Below, piece by piece: positions 1 to 7,396 of a stretch of 31,091 nucleotides of DNA. The stretch is from the NCBI GenBank assembly GCA_007121695.1, contig SKKC01000391.1, forward strand, positions 1 to 31,091. The letters run 5' to 3'. Positions within the stretch are counted from its first letter, which is position 1; the number at the start of each line of letters is the position of its first letter. Made by a program: the position numbers and the translations under genes. The notes beneath the pieces are model-generated. The model made no database searches. It was not told the origin of the DNA and saw only the letters and a list, made by a program, of their open reading frames with translations. The DNA comes from Spirochaetales bacterium. GTDB taxonomy: Bacteria; Spirochaetota; Spirochaetia; DSM-27196; SKKC01.

Positions 1-1376
1 ATCCGGTCACGGTCCACCCAGGGGTTCCCGTAGGCAAGATTATTCTCGAGTCTCGAAGTAAATATGAAACTGTCCTGCTGTATCACGCTCACCGCCCGGC
101 GAAGCGATTCAAGCGTCACATCGCGTATGTCCTGTCCGTCTATGCGGATCGATCCGGAACTCACGTCGTAGAAGCGGGGAATCAGGTGGGCAATGGTCGA
201 CTTTCCGGCGCCCGGAGGGCCCACGAGCCCGAGCGTCTGCCCCGGCCCGACTTCGAAGGAAATGTCGCGCAGGGTATGTTCCTTCTTGTCCGTCTCGTCG
301 TACGTGAACCCGACGGAGTCAAAGGTCAGGACCCCGTTGCTCAGCTTCAGCGCGGGAGCTCCGGGTTTGTCCTGTATTTCCGGCTCCCGGTCGAGTACGT
401 CAAACAGCCGCTCACCCGACGTGGTTGCCCGCGCGATCGAGTTTACGAGCAGCCCCATCTGCCGAACCGGCATCTGCAGAATCGTAAGATACGCGAGAAA
501 TTCGGTAAGGCGGCCTATCGTAATGCTGCCGGAGAGCACCATGCTCCCGCCAACCGTCAGGACCAGCCCCATGGAGATAAAGTACACGAAGCTCATGAAG
601 GTGGCGTTCCGCACCCGCACGCCAATACGGTGCCGTGTCAGATTGAATGCCCGGTCGGACGTGCGGTCGAACTTGGACAGTTCGTAGTCCTGCGACCCGA
701 ACGACCGTACGACACGGATACCGCCCAGATTCTCTTCCATTATGCGGGTGAGAACCGACAGGCGCCGTTGCAGTCCGTGCCAGCTTTTTCGAAGCCGAAG
801 CCGCATGACTATGGCGCGCCACCCGACAATGGGCACAAAGCTCAGCGCAACAAGCCCGAGTACCGGCTCGGTGGAGATCATGAGCCAGGAGCCGACCCCG
901 ACAAGCACGCTCAGCACGATCATTCGGATAATGCCGGTATTTACAAATAGTCTGACGCCTTCCACGTCGAGCATGCCCCGCGTAATCAGGTCGCCGCTGT
1001 GCATTGCGTCGTGATAGCTGAAACTCAGCCGTTGCACCTTTTCATAGATCGCGAGCCGCAGCTCGTAGCCTATGAACTGTCCGACCGCTTCGGCGTGGTA
1101 GTTGTGAAGCATGGTAAACAGGCCGTGTGCGACGCTGGCACCAAACAGAAGCGCGGCAGACAGAAGAAGCACGGACCGTGCCTCCGCAATGGCTGCGCCC
1201 TGCTGAAAGAGCGTAAACGAGCTGTCGACCGCCGACCCGAGCAGCTGCGGAATCCAGAGCTGAAACGCACCGGCGATTACAGCGCAGGCAATGGTCACGG
1301 TCATACGTCCCCGGTGGCGAAATGCCATGCGGGTAATTCGCCCGAGCGTGTGCAAGCGTATGTGTGTACGAGGCAT
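1..1376 (-). CDS. ABC exporter (fused membrane and ATPase domains), 3' part outside window
   Basis: Half-transporter of the ABCB/MsbA-like exporter class, expected to pump a lipid, drug or peptide across the inner membrane as a dimer. I translated it from an ATG at 1376; 458 residues are visible before the window edge. The N-terminal ~310 residues hold six hydrophobic segments typical of a type-1 exporter membrane domain. The nucleotide-binding domain follows, with Walker A GPPGAGKST at residues 386-394 and a Q-loop (IQQD) near 435. The LSGGQ signature, Walker B and H-loop lie beyond base 1, so completeness cannot be judged. A partner half-transporter may lie further downstream, because these genes often occur in pairs. 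The substrate cannot be predicted. The reading frame is open throughout with no frameshift. Confidence 0.93.
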   Translation of the reverse strand, partial: MPRTHIRLHTLGRITRMAFRHRGRMTVTIACAVIAGAFQLWIPQLLGSAVDSSFTLFQQGAAIAEARSVLLLSAALLFGASVAHGLFTMLHNYHAEAVGQFIGYELRLAIYEKVQRLSFSYHDAMHSGDLITRGMLDVEGVRLFVNTGIIRMIVLSVLVGVGSWLMISTEPVLGLVALSFVPIVGWRAIVMRLRLRKSWHGLQRRLSVLTRIMEENLGGIRVVRSFGSQDYELSKFDRTSDRAFNLTRHRIGVRVRNATFMSFVYFISMGLVLTVGGSMVLSGSITIGRLTEFLAYLTILQMPVRQMGLLVNSIARATTSGERLFDVLDREPEIQDKPGAPALKLSNGVLTFDSVGFTYDETDKKEHTLRDISFEVGPGQTLGLVGPPGAGKSTIAHLIPRFYDVSSGSIRIDGQDIRDVTLESLRRAVSVIQQDSFIFTSRLENNLAYGNPWVDRDR

Positions 1377-1446
1377 AAAAAATCTCCGACATGCAAGGGC
1401 GCGGCCGGAGTGAACACAGGTGGCAGCAGCACCGCATGTTCGAACT

Positions 1447-1476
1447 ATCGTACCGTGCTCTGATGTACGGGGGCAA
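1447..1476 (-). promoter_or_regulatory. weak candidate promoter for the ABC exporter
   Basis: Read on the minus strand, TTGCCC (1471-1476) and TACGAT (1447-1452) are separated by 18 nt, about 70 nt upstream of the exporter ATG. The match to the sigma-70 consensus is moderate and nothing else supports it. Confidence 0.25.
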
Positions 1477-1502
1477 TGCGTGCCGCGAACGGATACACCA
1501 GA

Positions 1503-1522
1503 CTGTCCCACCGGCTGGACAG
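1503..1522 (-). terminator. small hairpin after mgtC, possible weak terminator
   Basis: CTGTCC (1503-1508) and GGACAG (1517-1522) can form a 6-bp stem with an 8-nt loop, starting 9 nt past the mgtC stop codon. There is no T-tract, so termination here is uncertain. The remainder of the 155-nt gap 1377-1531 holds nothing else I recognise apart from the weak exporter promoter. Confidence 0.3.
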
Positions 1523-1531
1523 AAACGTGTA

Positions 1532-2233
1532 TTACCCGACATCCTCGAGACGTATCTTTGTAACACCCGGTACACCGTTTACCAGTTCGTACATTTCGTC
1601 GTAGTCGAGATCGGGTGGCACGTAGACCATAAAGCGGTATCGGGTGGTGCCCTTGTCTATGGAACGCTGCACATCGGTGCTCCGAATGCGAATGTTCAGA
1701 TCCTCGAGCACGCCCTCGAGTACGTAGGCCTGTGCCTTTTTACTGTTCGTGGCAATGTGCAGGCTTTTAATGACTCGCTTGGGAAAATACTTGCGTTCGA
1801 ACCGATCGAGCAACGTCAGCGTCATGAGAATCAGGACGGTGGCCCCGACCGCGCCGCCATAGAGGCCAGCCCCGACCGCGAGTCCGATTGCGGCGACGGT
1901 CCATATAGAGGCGGCTGTGGTGAGCCCGCGTATATCCGCGCCGAGGCGTAAAATCGCCCCACCCCCGAGGAACCCGATGCCGGACACCACCTGTGCGGCA
2001 AGCCGGGCCGGATCGCCGGCTGCGTAGGTAAGCGGCAGGTGTATCGACAGAAGCATAATGAGGGTCGATCCGAGACCGATCAGAATATGAGTCCGCAGAC
2101 CCGCGGGCTGATTGCTGCGTTCCCGCTCGACACCTATTGCGCCAGCGAGCACAAACACGACAAGCAGCCGGAACAGCGTCACCGGCAGGTGAACGTCAGT
2201 TGCGTTCAGAAGATCCTGTATCCACACAAGCAT
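1532..2233 (-). CDS. MgtC/SapB family membrane protein
   Basis: A 233-residue protein with four to five N-terminal membrane segments and a soluble C-terminal domain from about residue 150, the architecture of the longer MgtC family members. The family-typical stretch GVERERSNQPAGLRTH sits near residues 34-49, and a glycine-rich segment (SGIGFLGGGAI) near 85-95. MgtC proteins are linked to growth at low magnesium and to modulation of the F-ATPase or membrane potential, but family members differ and transport activity is not established. The gene lies 25 nt after the BCCT carrier. It has no Shine-Dalgarno sequence but a TACAAT box just upstream, so it may be transcribed separately. The start is the first ATG, which puts the conserved N-terminus in place. 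Confidence 0.9.
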   Translation of the reverse strand: MLVWIQDLLNATDVHLPVTLFRLLVVFVLAGAIGVERERSNQPAGLRTHILIGLGSTLIMLLSIHLPLTYAAGDPARLAAQVVSGIGFLGGGAILRLGADIRGLTTAASIWTVAAIGLAVGAGLYGGAVGATVLILMTLTLLDRFERKYFPKRVIKSLHIATNSKKAQAYVLEGVLEDLNIRIRSTDVQRSIDKGTTRYRFMVYVPPDLDYDEMYELVNGVPGVTKIRLEDVG

Positions 2234-2242
2234 AGTCAGATC

Positions 2243-2271
2243 ATTGTATCCGAGCAGACTAACTCACGGAA
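2243..2271 (-). promoter_or_regulatory. candidate mgtC promoter placed for a leaderless transcript
   Basis: On the minus strand TACAAT (2243-2248, five of six consensus bases) ends 9 nt before the mgtC ATG at 2233. The -35 candidate TTCCGT (2266-2271), 17 nt further upstream, is poor. No Shine-Dalgarno sequence lies in between. Initiation about 7 nt after the -10 would leave a leader of only a few bases. Confidence 0.4.
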
Positions 2272-3782
2272 GCGGATTTTTCGCGATCTTCGTATCTCAG
2301 GGCCCAAATGAGTCCGGCAAGGGACAGAAGCAGCACCGGCATGACCGGAAGCGCTGCGACAATCACGAGACTTCGAAACCCGGTCATGCCGGCAGACACC
2401 ACCATGACGGCCGCGAGTGCACCGGTGAGCACGAGCCACAGTACGCGCGTGAACAGCTTCATTGACGAGTCGGCCGGGAGCGACAGTCGGGAAAGAAACC
2501 AGCTGCTGCTGTCAAGCATAACGACCCCGAACCCCCCGACGATCAGCACCAGAACGAACCGGAGCACGAACGAAAACCTGAACTCTGAAAGAATCACGAA
2601 CATCGCGGACTCCGGCGCGGAAGCGATCGCGTCTGCGACCAGTATTCCGCGTTCCAGTTCCAGATACAGCCCGGCACCAGCGCTAATCGCGAGTACAAGC
2701 AGGATGCCGACTACCGGGATGGTCAGCGACGCAATGACACAGGACCGAATGGTGCGTCCACGCGAGACGCTTACCAGAAACACTCCCGTAAACGGTGCCC
2801 AAACCATCCAGAACGCCCAGTAAAACAGAGACTGCTCGCCGGATGCGTGTCCGCCAGCGATAACGCCGCTTCCAAGGGCAAGGCCGGGCAGATTCGTCAG
2901 GTAGTCGCCAAGCGTCGTCGAGAAAAACGACAGGATCCAGTTTCCCGGCCCGATCAGCAGCAGAAGGAGCATCAGAACGCCAGCGGAGATAGTCGCGGGG
3001 CGGCGAAGCAGCTGCACCTGCCGGTGCCGTTTCAGAAGCACGAGCGACATGGGAATCGCGGTAATTACGAGAAGGCTCGCGAGCACAAGCGCCGGACTGT
3101 CTTCCAGACCGAACAGCGAGGACACGCCCGCGGCAAGCTGCAGGGACGCAAATCCGAGGGTCGAGGCCGCCGCCACGGCACCGCCGAGCACCACACAGGC
3201 ATTCACCACATGACCAGGATACCGTTCAGCGCGAAAACCCACGAGGGGAAACAGCGTACTCGACAGCCGTATCGGCGTATCACGGCGAAAATGAAACCAG
3301 CCGAGTGCAAGTCCTGTTACCAGCGGGATAGCCCACATGTGAATGCCCCACTGCAGGTATACCGTCTGCATCGCTTCGCGCGCCGCCTCGGAACCGTATG
3401 GGGCAACACCGGTCGAGGGTGCGGCGAATCGTGTCAGCGTGTCTGCGACACCGAGAAACAGAACTCCAAGGCCGAGTCCTGCCGAAAGCAGAAGCGTCAG
3501 CCAGGCCGAGAGACTGAACCGGGGCCGTTCGTCCGGGCGACCGATAATCTTCAGGCCATGTCGGCTGAATGCCAGATACAACGCGGCCACCACGAATGCA
3601 CTCGCCGACAGCACGTACCATGCGGACAGACGTGCCGCAACGAAGCGATGCAGCAGGCGAATAATATCGAGCACCCACACCGGCTGCAGGGCCATGACCG
3701 TAATAAAAACCGCGAGCCCGGCCCCTGTCAGCGCAAGCGGCACCCCGGCAAAACGCTCCGTCGGCGTGTTCGTCTGGCTCAT
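2259..3782 (-). CDS. BCCT family osmolyte/quaternary-amine transporter
   Basis: A 507-residue secondary transporter with about 12 membrane segments, of the betaine-choline-carnitine family. Diagnostic segments are the glycine stretch GLGLG near residue 100, the TM4 motif WGIHMWAIP, and the TM8 signature FYWAFWMVWAP followed by SRGRTIR. Characterised relatives (BetP, OpuD, CaiT) carry glycine betaine, choline or carnitine, often driven by sodium. Compared by eye with BetP, the aromatic box is altered: the Tyr of WAIY is Pro, one Trp of the WAWW run is Phe, and the WT preceding it is QS. The substrate may therefore differ from betaine. The start codon overlaps the uspA stop (ATGA, 3779-3782), indicating translational coupling. 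The normal family length argues for a functional gene. Confidence 0.92.
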   Translation of the reverse strand: MSQTNTPTERFAGVPLALTGAGLAVFITVMALQPVWVLDIIRLLHRFVAARLSAWYVLSASAFVVAALYLAFSRHGLKIIGRPDERPRFSLSAWLTLLLSAGLGLGVLFLGVADTLTRFAAPSTGVAPYGSEAAREAMQTVYLQWGIHMWAIPLVTGLALGWFHFRRDTPIRLSSTLFPLVGFRAERYPGHVVNACVVLGGAVAAASTLGFASLQLAAGVSSLFGLEDSPALVLASLLVITAIPMSLVLLKRHRQVQLLRRPATISAGVLMLLLLLIGPGNWILSFFSTTLGDYLTNLPGLALGSGVIAGGHASGEQSLFYWAFWMVWAPFTGVFLVSVSRGRTIRSCVIASLTIPVVGILLVLAISAGAGLYLELERGILVADAIASAPESAMFVILSEFRFSFVLRFVLVLIVGGFGVVMLDSSSWFLSRLSLPADSSMKLFTRVLWLVLTGALAAVMVVSAGMTGFRSLVIVAALPVMPVLLLSLAGLIWALRYEDREKSASVS

Positions 3783-4636
3783 GATGAATACTCCTCGGGA
3801 TCCCAGCTCCCGGACGCGTGCAGAACCGGGGCGTCGGCCGGCAGCACGAACACCGAAACGCCGCGTGCATGGACAACCGCCTCTGCCGTTCGCCCGATCG
3901 GGCGCGGGCCATCCTGAACCGTCGCCGATTTTCCGATAACCACCATGCGCGCACCCGCGAGGCGTGCCTGGCGTGGAATAACGCGTTCGGGCTGCCCCGT
4001 CAGCGACATGGTGGTGACGCTGCGGTTCAGGCAGCGGGCCGCAAGCCGCCCGAGCGTGCCTTCGGCCTGCTCGCGACGCGCGCGTTCTGTCTGCGGGTCA
4101 GGCGCCCTGTCGGCGCTGTGTAACAGGATCACGTGGCCGGGGCCGAAGTCGTTGCGGTTCAGAAGCGGAAGCGCGAACCGGTCGACGACGTCGAAGGCGG
4201 TCGCATACAGAATCGGGCCCTTCGGGTCAGACCAGCTCGGAAGCAGCGGCTGTTTGTGCACGAACACCGGCACATCCGTGGTACGGATTGTGTCCATGAT
4301 CATGCTCCCGGAAAACGATCGCTGTATCCAGTTTTTCGGTTTCCAGGAAGCGGCAATGCAGTCCGCTCCAATCTCCCTGGCGACGCGCGTTACCACACCA
4401 CTGTCGCTGTACCAGACCGTCCGATGCTCGACACGAAGACCCAGGTTCGAGAACATGGCACAGCGATTCTCGAGCAGGTCAGTGTTTCCGTGACTGCCCG
4501 GACCGGCATCCGGGCCGACGACATGGACCAGGACAACCGATCGCGCACCGAACCCGGACACGGACGTCGCAAGCGATTCGACCCGCCGTGTGGACTCGTT
4601 CAGTTTCAGGGGAACAAGGACTTTTTCAAATACCAT
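3779..4636 (-). CDS. tandem universal stress protein (UspA) domains
   Basis: A 285-residue soluble protein with two UspA-like folds, about 1-135 and 140-265. The first opens with FEKVLVPLKL and the second ends in a loop resembling the ATP-binding G-x2-G-x9-G(S/T) motif (VVIGKSATVQDGPRPIGRT) followed by VSVFVLP. The match is partial, so nucleotide binding is plausible but not assured. The overlap with the downstream BCCT carrier suggests a regulatory partner for osmolyte uptake. TeaD, a UspA protein encoded with the TeaABC ectoine transporter of Halomonas elongata, is an established precedent for such pairing with a different transporter class. No Shine-Dalgarno sequence precedes the ATG, and a promoter-like sequence lies close to the start. 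Confidence 0.88.
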   Translation of the reverse strand: MVFEKVLVPLKLNESTRRVESLATSVSGFGARSVVLVHVVGPDAGPGSHGNTDLLENRCAMFSNLGLRVEHRTVWYSDSGVVTRVAREIGADCIAASWKPKNWIQRSFSGSMIMDTIRTTDVPVFVHKQPLLPSWSDPKGPILYATAFDVVDRFALPLLNRNDFGPGHVILLHSADRAPDPQTERARREQAEGTLGRLAARCLNRSVTTMSLTGQPERVIPRQARLAGARMVVIGKSATVQDGPRPIGRTAEAVVHARGVSVFVLPADAPVLHASGSWDPEEYSS

Positions 4637-4647
4637 AGTGGTTGCTC

Positions 4648-4677
4648 AGAATAAATCGTGAACGCCGTTCAATACAA
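4648..4677 (-). promoter_or_regulatory. candidate promoter of the uspA-BCCT unit
   Basis: On the minus strand TTGTAT (4672-4677), an 18-nt spacer and TATTCT (4648-4653) lie 11 nt before the uspA ATG. It overlaps the 3' end of the MATE gene. The predicted leader is about 4 nt with no Shine-Dalgarno sequence. Confidence 0.42.
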
Positions 4678-6072
4678 TCCGTCTGAGACGCCAGACAGGC
4701 TGTTTTGTCTTTGTTCACGATGAAGATACCGTGTCGTCGTTATCATGAACACCGCTCCGAGCATGGCCGTCAGTACGTCGGCGACCGCCTGCGACGCAAT
4801 GACGCCATCCAGGCCAAAGAGCCCGGAGAGCACAAAGACTATGGGGATCAGAAAAATCCCCTGCCGCGCGATCCCGATCAGATACGCCGGTTTCGATTTG
4901 CCGAGCGCCTGACAGGTAAACAGCGCGACCGTCTGCAGACCGAACAGCGGGAACACACCGTGAATAACTCGCAGACCCCATGATCCGATCGCGATCACCT
5001 CGGGATCGGTCGTAAAGATGCGCATGATCCACGGCGCCATTGATACCACGAGCGCTGCCACCAGGAGCGCGTATATGCTGCTCCAGATGTACCCGAGCCT
5101 GATTGCGCGCATAAGCCGTGCGTACCGCTTCGCGCCGTAATTGTACCCGACCACCGGACCGTAGCCCTGTCCAAACCCGTACACGGGAAAGGAGGCAAAC
5201 AGAAGCACCCGGAACACGATGCCGATGGCGCCGAGCGCCGCGTCCCCGTGCGGCCGTGCGAAGCTGTTTATGATACCAAAGGCCACCGTTTCGAGCAGCA
5301 GCCGGAAAAACAGCGGTCCACCGTTGCCGATGACCTCCCGGACGATGGTACGGTCAGGCCGCAGGGAGGCAGGTCCCACGTGGACATAGCTTCGCCCGCG
5401 AACGTAGTGCGCAGACAGAAACACAACGGCGACCACCTGGCTCAGAATCGTCGCGTACGCTGCACCGGCGATGCCCAGGTCAAGCACAAAGATAAAGATC
5501 GGATCAAGGATGATGTTCACAACCGCCCCGAGCACCAGTCCGGCCATGCTGTAGCGGGCAGCACCTTCGGCGCGTATGCAGTGTGCAAGGCACTGTTTCA
5601 GCATGAGCGCCGACGCTCCGAACAGAAACACTTCAGCGTAGCTTCGGGCGTACGGAAGAACGGTGTCGGATGCGCCGAGCGCGACGAGCAGCTCGTCGAT
5701 ATACTGGTACGAGACCACACTGAACACGATGGACGAGAGCACCGTCCCCGCCAGCGCTACCGTCGCGGTCCGACTCGCCTCGTCCCGACGCCCTGCGCCG
5801 AGACTGCGGCTAATGTAGCTTGCAGCGCCGACCCCGAAGGTAAGGCCTATTGCGCCGACGAGCGTCAGCAGCGGAAACACGACCGCGACCGCGCCGATCT
5901 GGGCTGTCCCGAGACGGCCTATGAACGCACTGTCGGTCACGTTATAGAAGGCGTTTACGGTCATGCCCACGATGCCGGGCAGACTCATGCTCACAAGGAC
6001 CCGGGCAAGCGGTCCTTCACCGAGTACTCGTGTCCGTTTCTCCGCCTGCTGTTGCCTCTCGGCCTGCTCCAT
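4669..6072 (-). CDS. MATE family efflux transporter
   Basis: A 467-residue protein with 12 predicted membrane segments in two related halves, of the multidrug and toxin extrusion family. Typical motifs include LVSMSLPGIVGM, NVTDSAFIGRLG and, in the second half, PVYGFGQGYGPVVGYNYGA. MATE proteins exchange organic cations or other solutes for sodium or protons; the substrate here is unknown. I chose the ATG at 6072 because a GGA-type ribosome site precedes it by about 8 nt and the upstream in-frame extension is within aspS. It follows the aspS stop by 16 nt and therefore seems to be the last gene of the amidotransferase operon. Nothing in the sequence explains that association. Confidence 0.92.
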   Translation of the reverse strand: MEQAERQQQAEKRTRVLGEGPLARVLVSMSLPGIVGMTVNAFYNVTDSAFIGRLGTAQIGAVAVVFPLLTLVGAIGLTFGVGAASYISRSLGAGRRDEASRTATVALAGTVLSSIVFSVVSYQYIDELLVALGASDTVLPYARSYAEVFLFGASALMLKQCLAHCIRAEGAARYSMAGLVLGAVVNIILDPIFIFVLDLGIAGAAYATILSQVVAVVFLSAHYVRGRSYVHVGPASLRPDRTIVREVIGNGGPLFFRLLLETVAFGIINSFARPHGDAALGAIGIVFRVLLFASFPVYGFGQGYGPVVGYNYGAKRYARLMRAIRLGYIWSSIYALLVAALVVSMAPWIMRIFTTDPEVIAIGSWGLRVIHGVFPLFGLQTVALFTCQALGKSKPAYLIGIARQGIFLIPIVFVLSGLFGLDGVIASQAVADVLTAMLGAVFMITTTRYLHREQRQNSLSGVSDGLY

Positions 6073-6088
6073 GCCGCATTCCTGCTGA

Positions 6089-7396
6089 TTATGGCCGCAC
6101 GCGTTTGCGGTCCCGCGGGAACAGGCTCGCGGCCTTGACGTTTTCAAGACCGAGAATCTTCTGTGTCAGCCGTTCGAGACCTATGGCGAAGCCTCCGTGC
6201 GGTGGGCAGCCATAGCGAAAAATCGAGAGATAGTCACCGAGGTCTTCGGGTTTCATTCCGAACTTCGGCAGTTCGCCCACGAGCATGTCGTAGTCGTGTA
6301 TGCGCTTGCCACCAGTCGTTATTTCCAGACCGCGGAACAGCAGGTCAAAGCTCGCGGTCTGTCGCCCGTCGGGCCAGGTGTAAAACGGCCGTTTCTTGCG
6401 AGGGAACCCGGTTACAAACACCGCCTCGATACCGTGTTCGGCTTCGGCCCAGTCGCAGAGAACCCGCTCGGCTTCCGGGTTCAGGTCAAACAGACGCTTC
6501 CCGGTGCGTTCCGAAGCGATCGCCTTCGCCTCTTCGTAGTCGATTCGCGGCGTCCGAGACAGCGCGTCGGCATCGGGGACGGAGGCTCCGTACTGTTCGA
6601 GAGCGGTTGCCGCCACTCCGTCCTTCACACCGGCGAAAATGTGTTGCAGTATTCCGAGTTCGAGGTCCATCAGGTCGTCGATGCCGTCGATAAACCCCAT
6701 TTCCACGTCGAGGCTCACGTATTCGTTCAGGTGTCGGGGGGTATCGTGTTTCTCCGCCCGGTAGGCCGCGCCTATCTCGAATACCCGCTCGAGGCCGCTT
6801 GCGACCATGGCCTGTTTGTAGAACTGCGGGCTCTGTGCAAGAAACACCCGTTCGCCGAAATAGTCCACCTCGAACAGACCCGTGCCGCCTTCGGTGCCCG
6901 ATCCAATGAGTTTGCTCGTCTTGACTTCGGTAAAATCCTGCGCCCGCAGATACTCTGCAAACAGGCGTACTATTTCGGACTGAAGCTGGAACATCGCGCG
7001 GATCTTCGGCATGCGCAGGCTCAGAATACGATGGTCAAGCAGCGTCTCTATACCGATCCCGTCGGGGTCAGCCGCCACCGGAATGGGAGCATCGAGCGCG
7101 GCAGGCCCGAGCACCTCGGTTTCCTGCGCCCGCACTTCCATGCCTCCAGGAGCCTTCTCGTTGGCTGCAGTGAGTCCCTGTATACGGACGACCGTTTCCG
7201 ACGTGACCGGAGCCGCGCCCTCGTAGACTATCTGTACAAAGCCGCTTCTGTCCCGAAGGACGACGAAGCTGACCTGCCCGAGTTCACGCACCCGGTGCAC
7301 CCAGCCTGCTACCTGTACGACTGCTCCTGCATCCATGTCCGCCACGCGGGCTGCCGCGGTGCGAACCGGTGAGGTCTGTGCATCTGTTTCACCCAT
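6089..7396 (-). CDS. aspS: aspartyl-tRNA synthetase, archaeal type, probably non-discriminating
   Basis: A class II aminoacyl-tRNA synthetase of 435 residues that attaches Asp to tRNA(Asp) and probably tRNA(Asn). The short length and lack of the bacterial GAD insertion identify the archaeal/eukaryotic-like form (AspS2). An N-terminal OB-fold anticodon domain starts near VVQVAGWVHRVRELG. Motif 2 is around AAYRAEKHDTPRHLNEY, and motif 3 is near the end as GGFAIGLERL. The His in GWVH aligns by eye with the site that is Trp in discriminating archaeal enzymes and His in Deinococcus AspRS2, which favours relaxed tRNA specificity. The ATG at 7396 has GGGAG 9 nt upstream and overlaps the gatB fusion by 8 nt. 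Placement directly behind gatCAB supports a role in Asn-tRNA synthesis. Confidence 0.93.
   Translation of the reverse strand: MGETDAQTSPVRTAAARVADMDAGAVVQVAGWVHRVRELGQVSFVVLRDRSGFVQIVYEGAAPVTSETVVRIQGLTAANEKAPGGMEVRAQETEVLGPAALDAPIPVAADPDGIGIETLLDHRILSLRMPKIRAMFQLQSEIVRLFAEYLRAQDFTEVKTSKLIGSGTEGGTGLFEVDYFGERVFLAQSPQFYKQAMVASGLERVFEIGAAYRAEKHDTPRHLNEYVSLDVEMGFIDGIDDLMDLELGILQHIFAGVKDGVAATALEQYGASVPDADALSRTPRIDYEEAKAIASERTGKRLFDLNPEAERVLCDWAEAEHGIEAVFVTGFPRKKRPFYTWPDGRQTASFDLLFRGLEITTGGKRIHDYDMLVGELPKFGMKPEDLGDYLSIFRYGCPPHGGFAIGLERLTQKILGLENVKAASLFPRDRKRVRP

Noticed and set aside
186..1463. Plus-strand open frames across the ABC exporter region
   Set aside because: They lie opposite a well supported exporter with Walker A and membrane helices, contain Arg/His/Pro-rich nonsense-like sequence and show no family motif.
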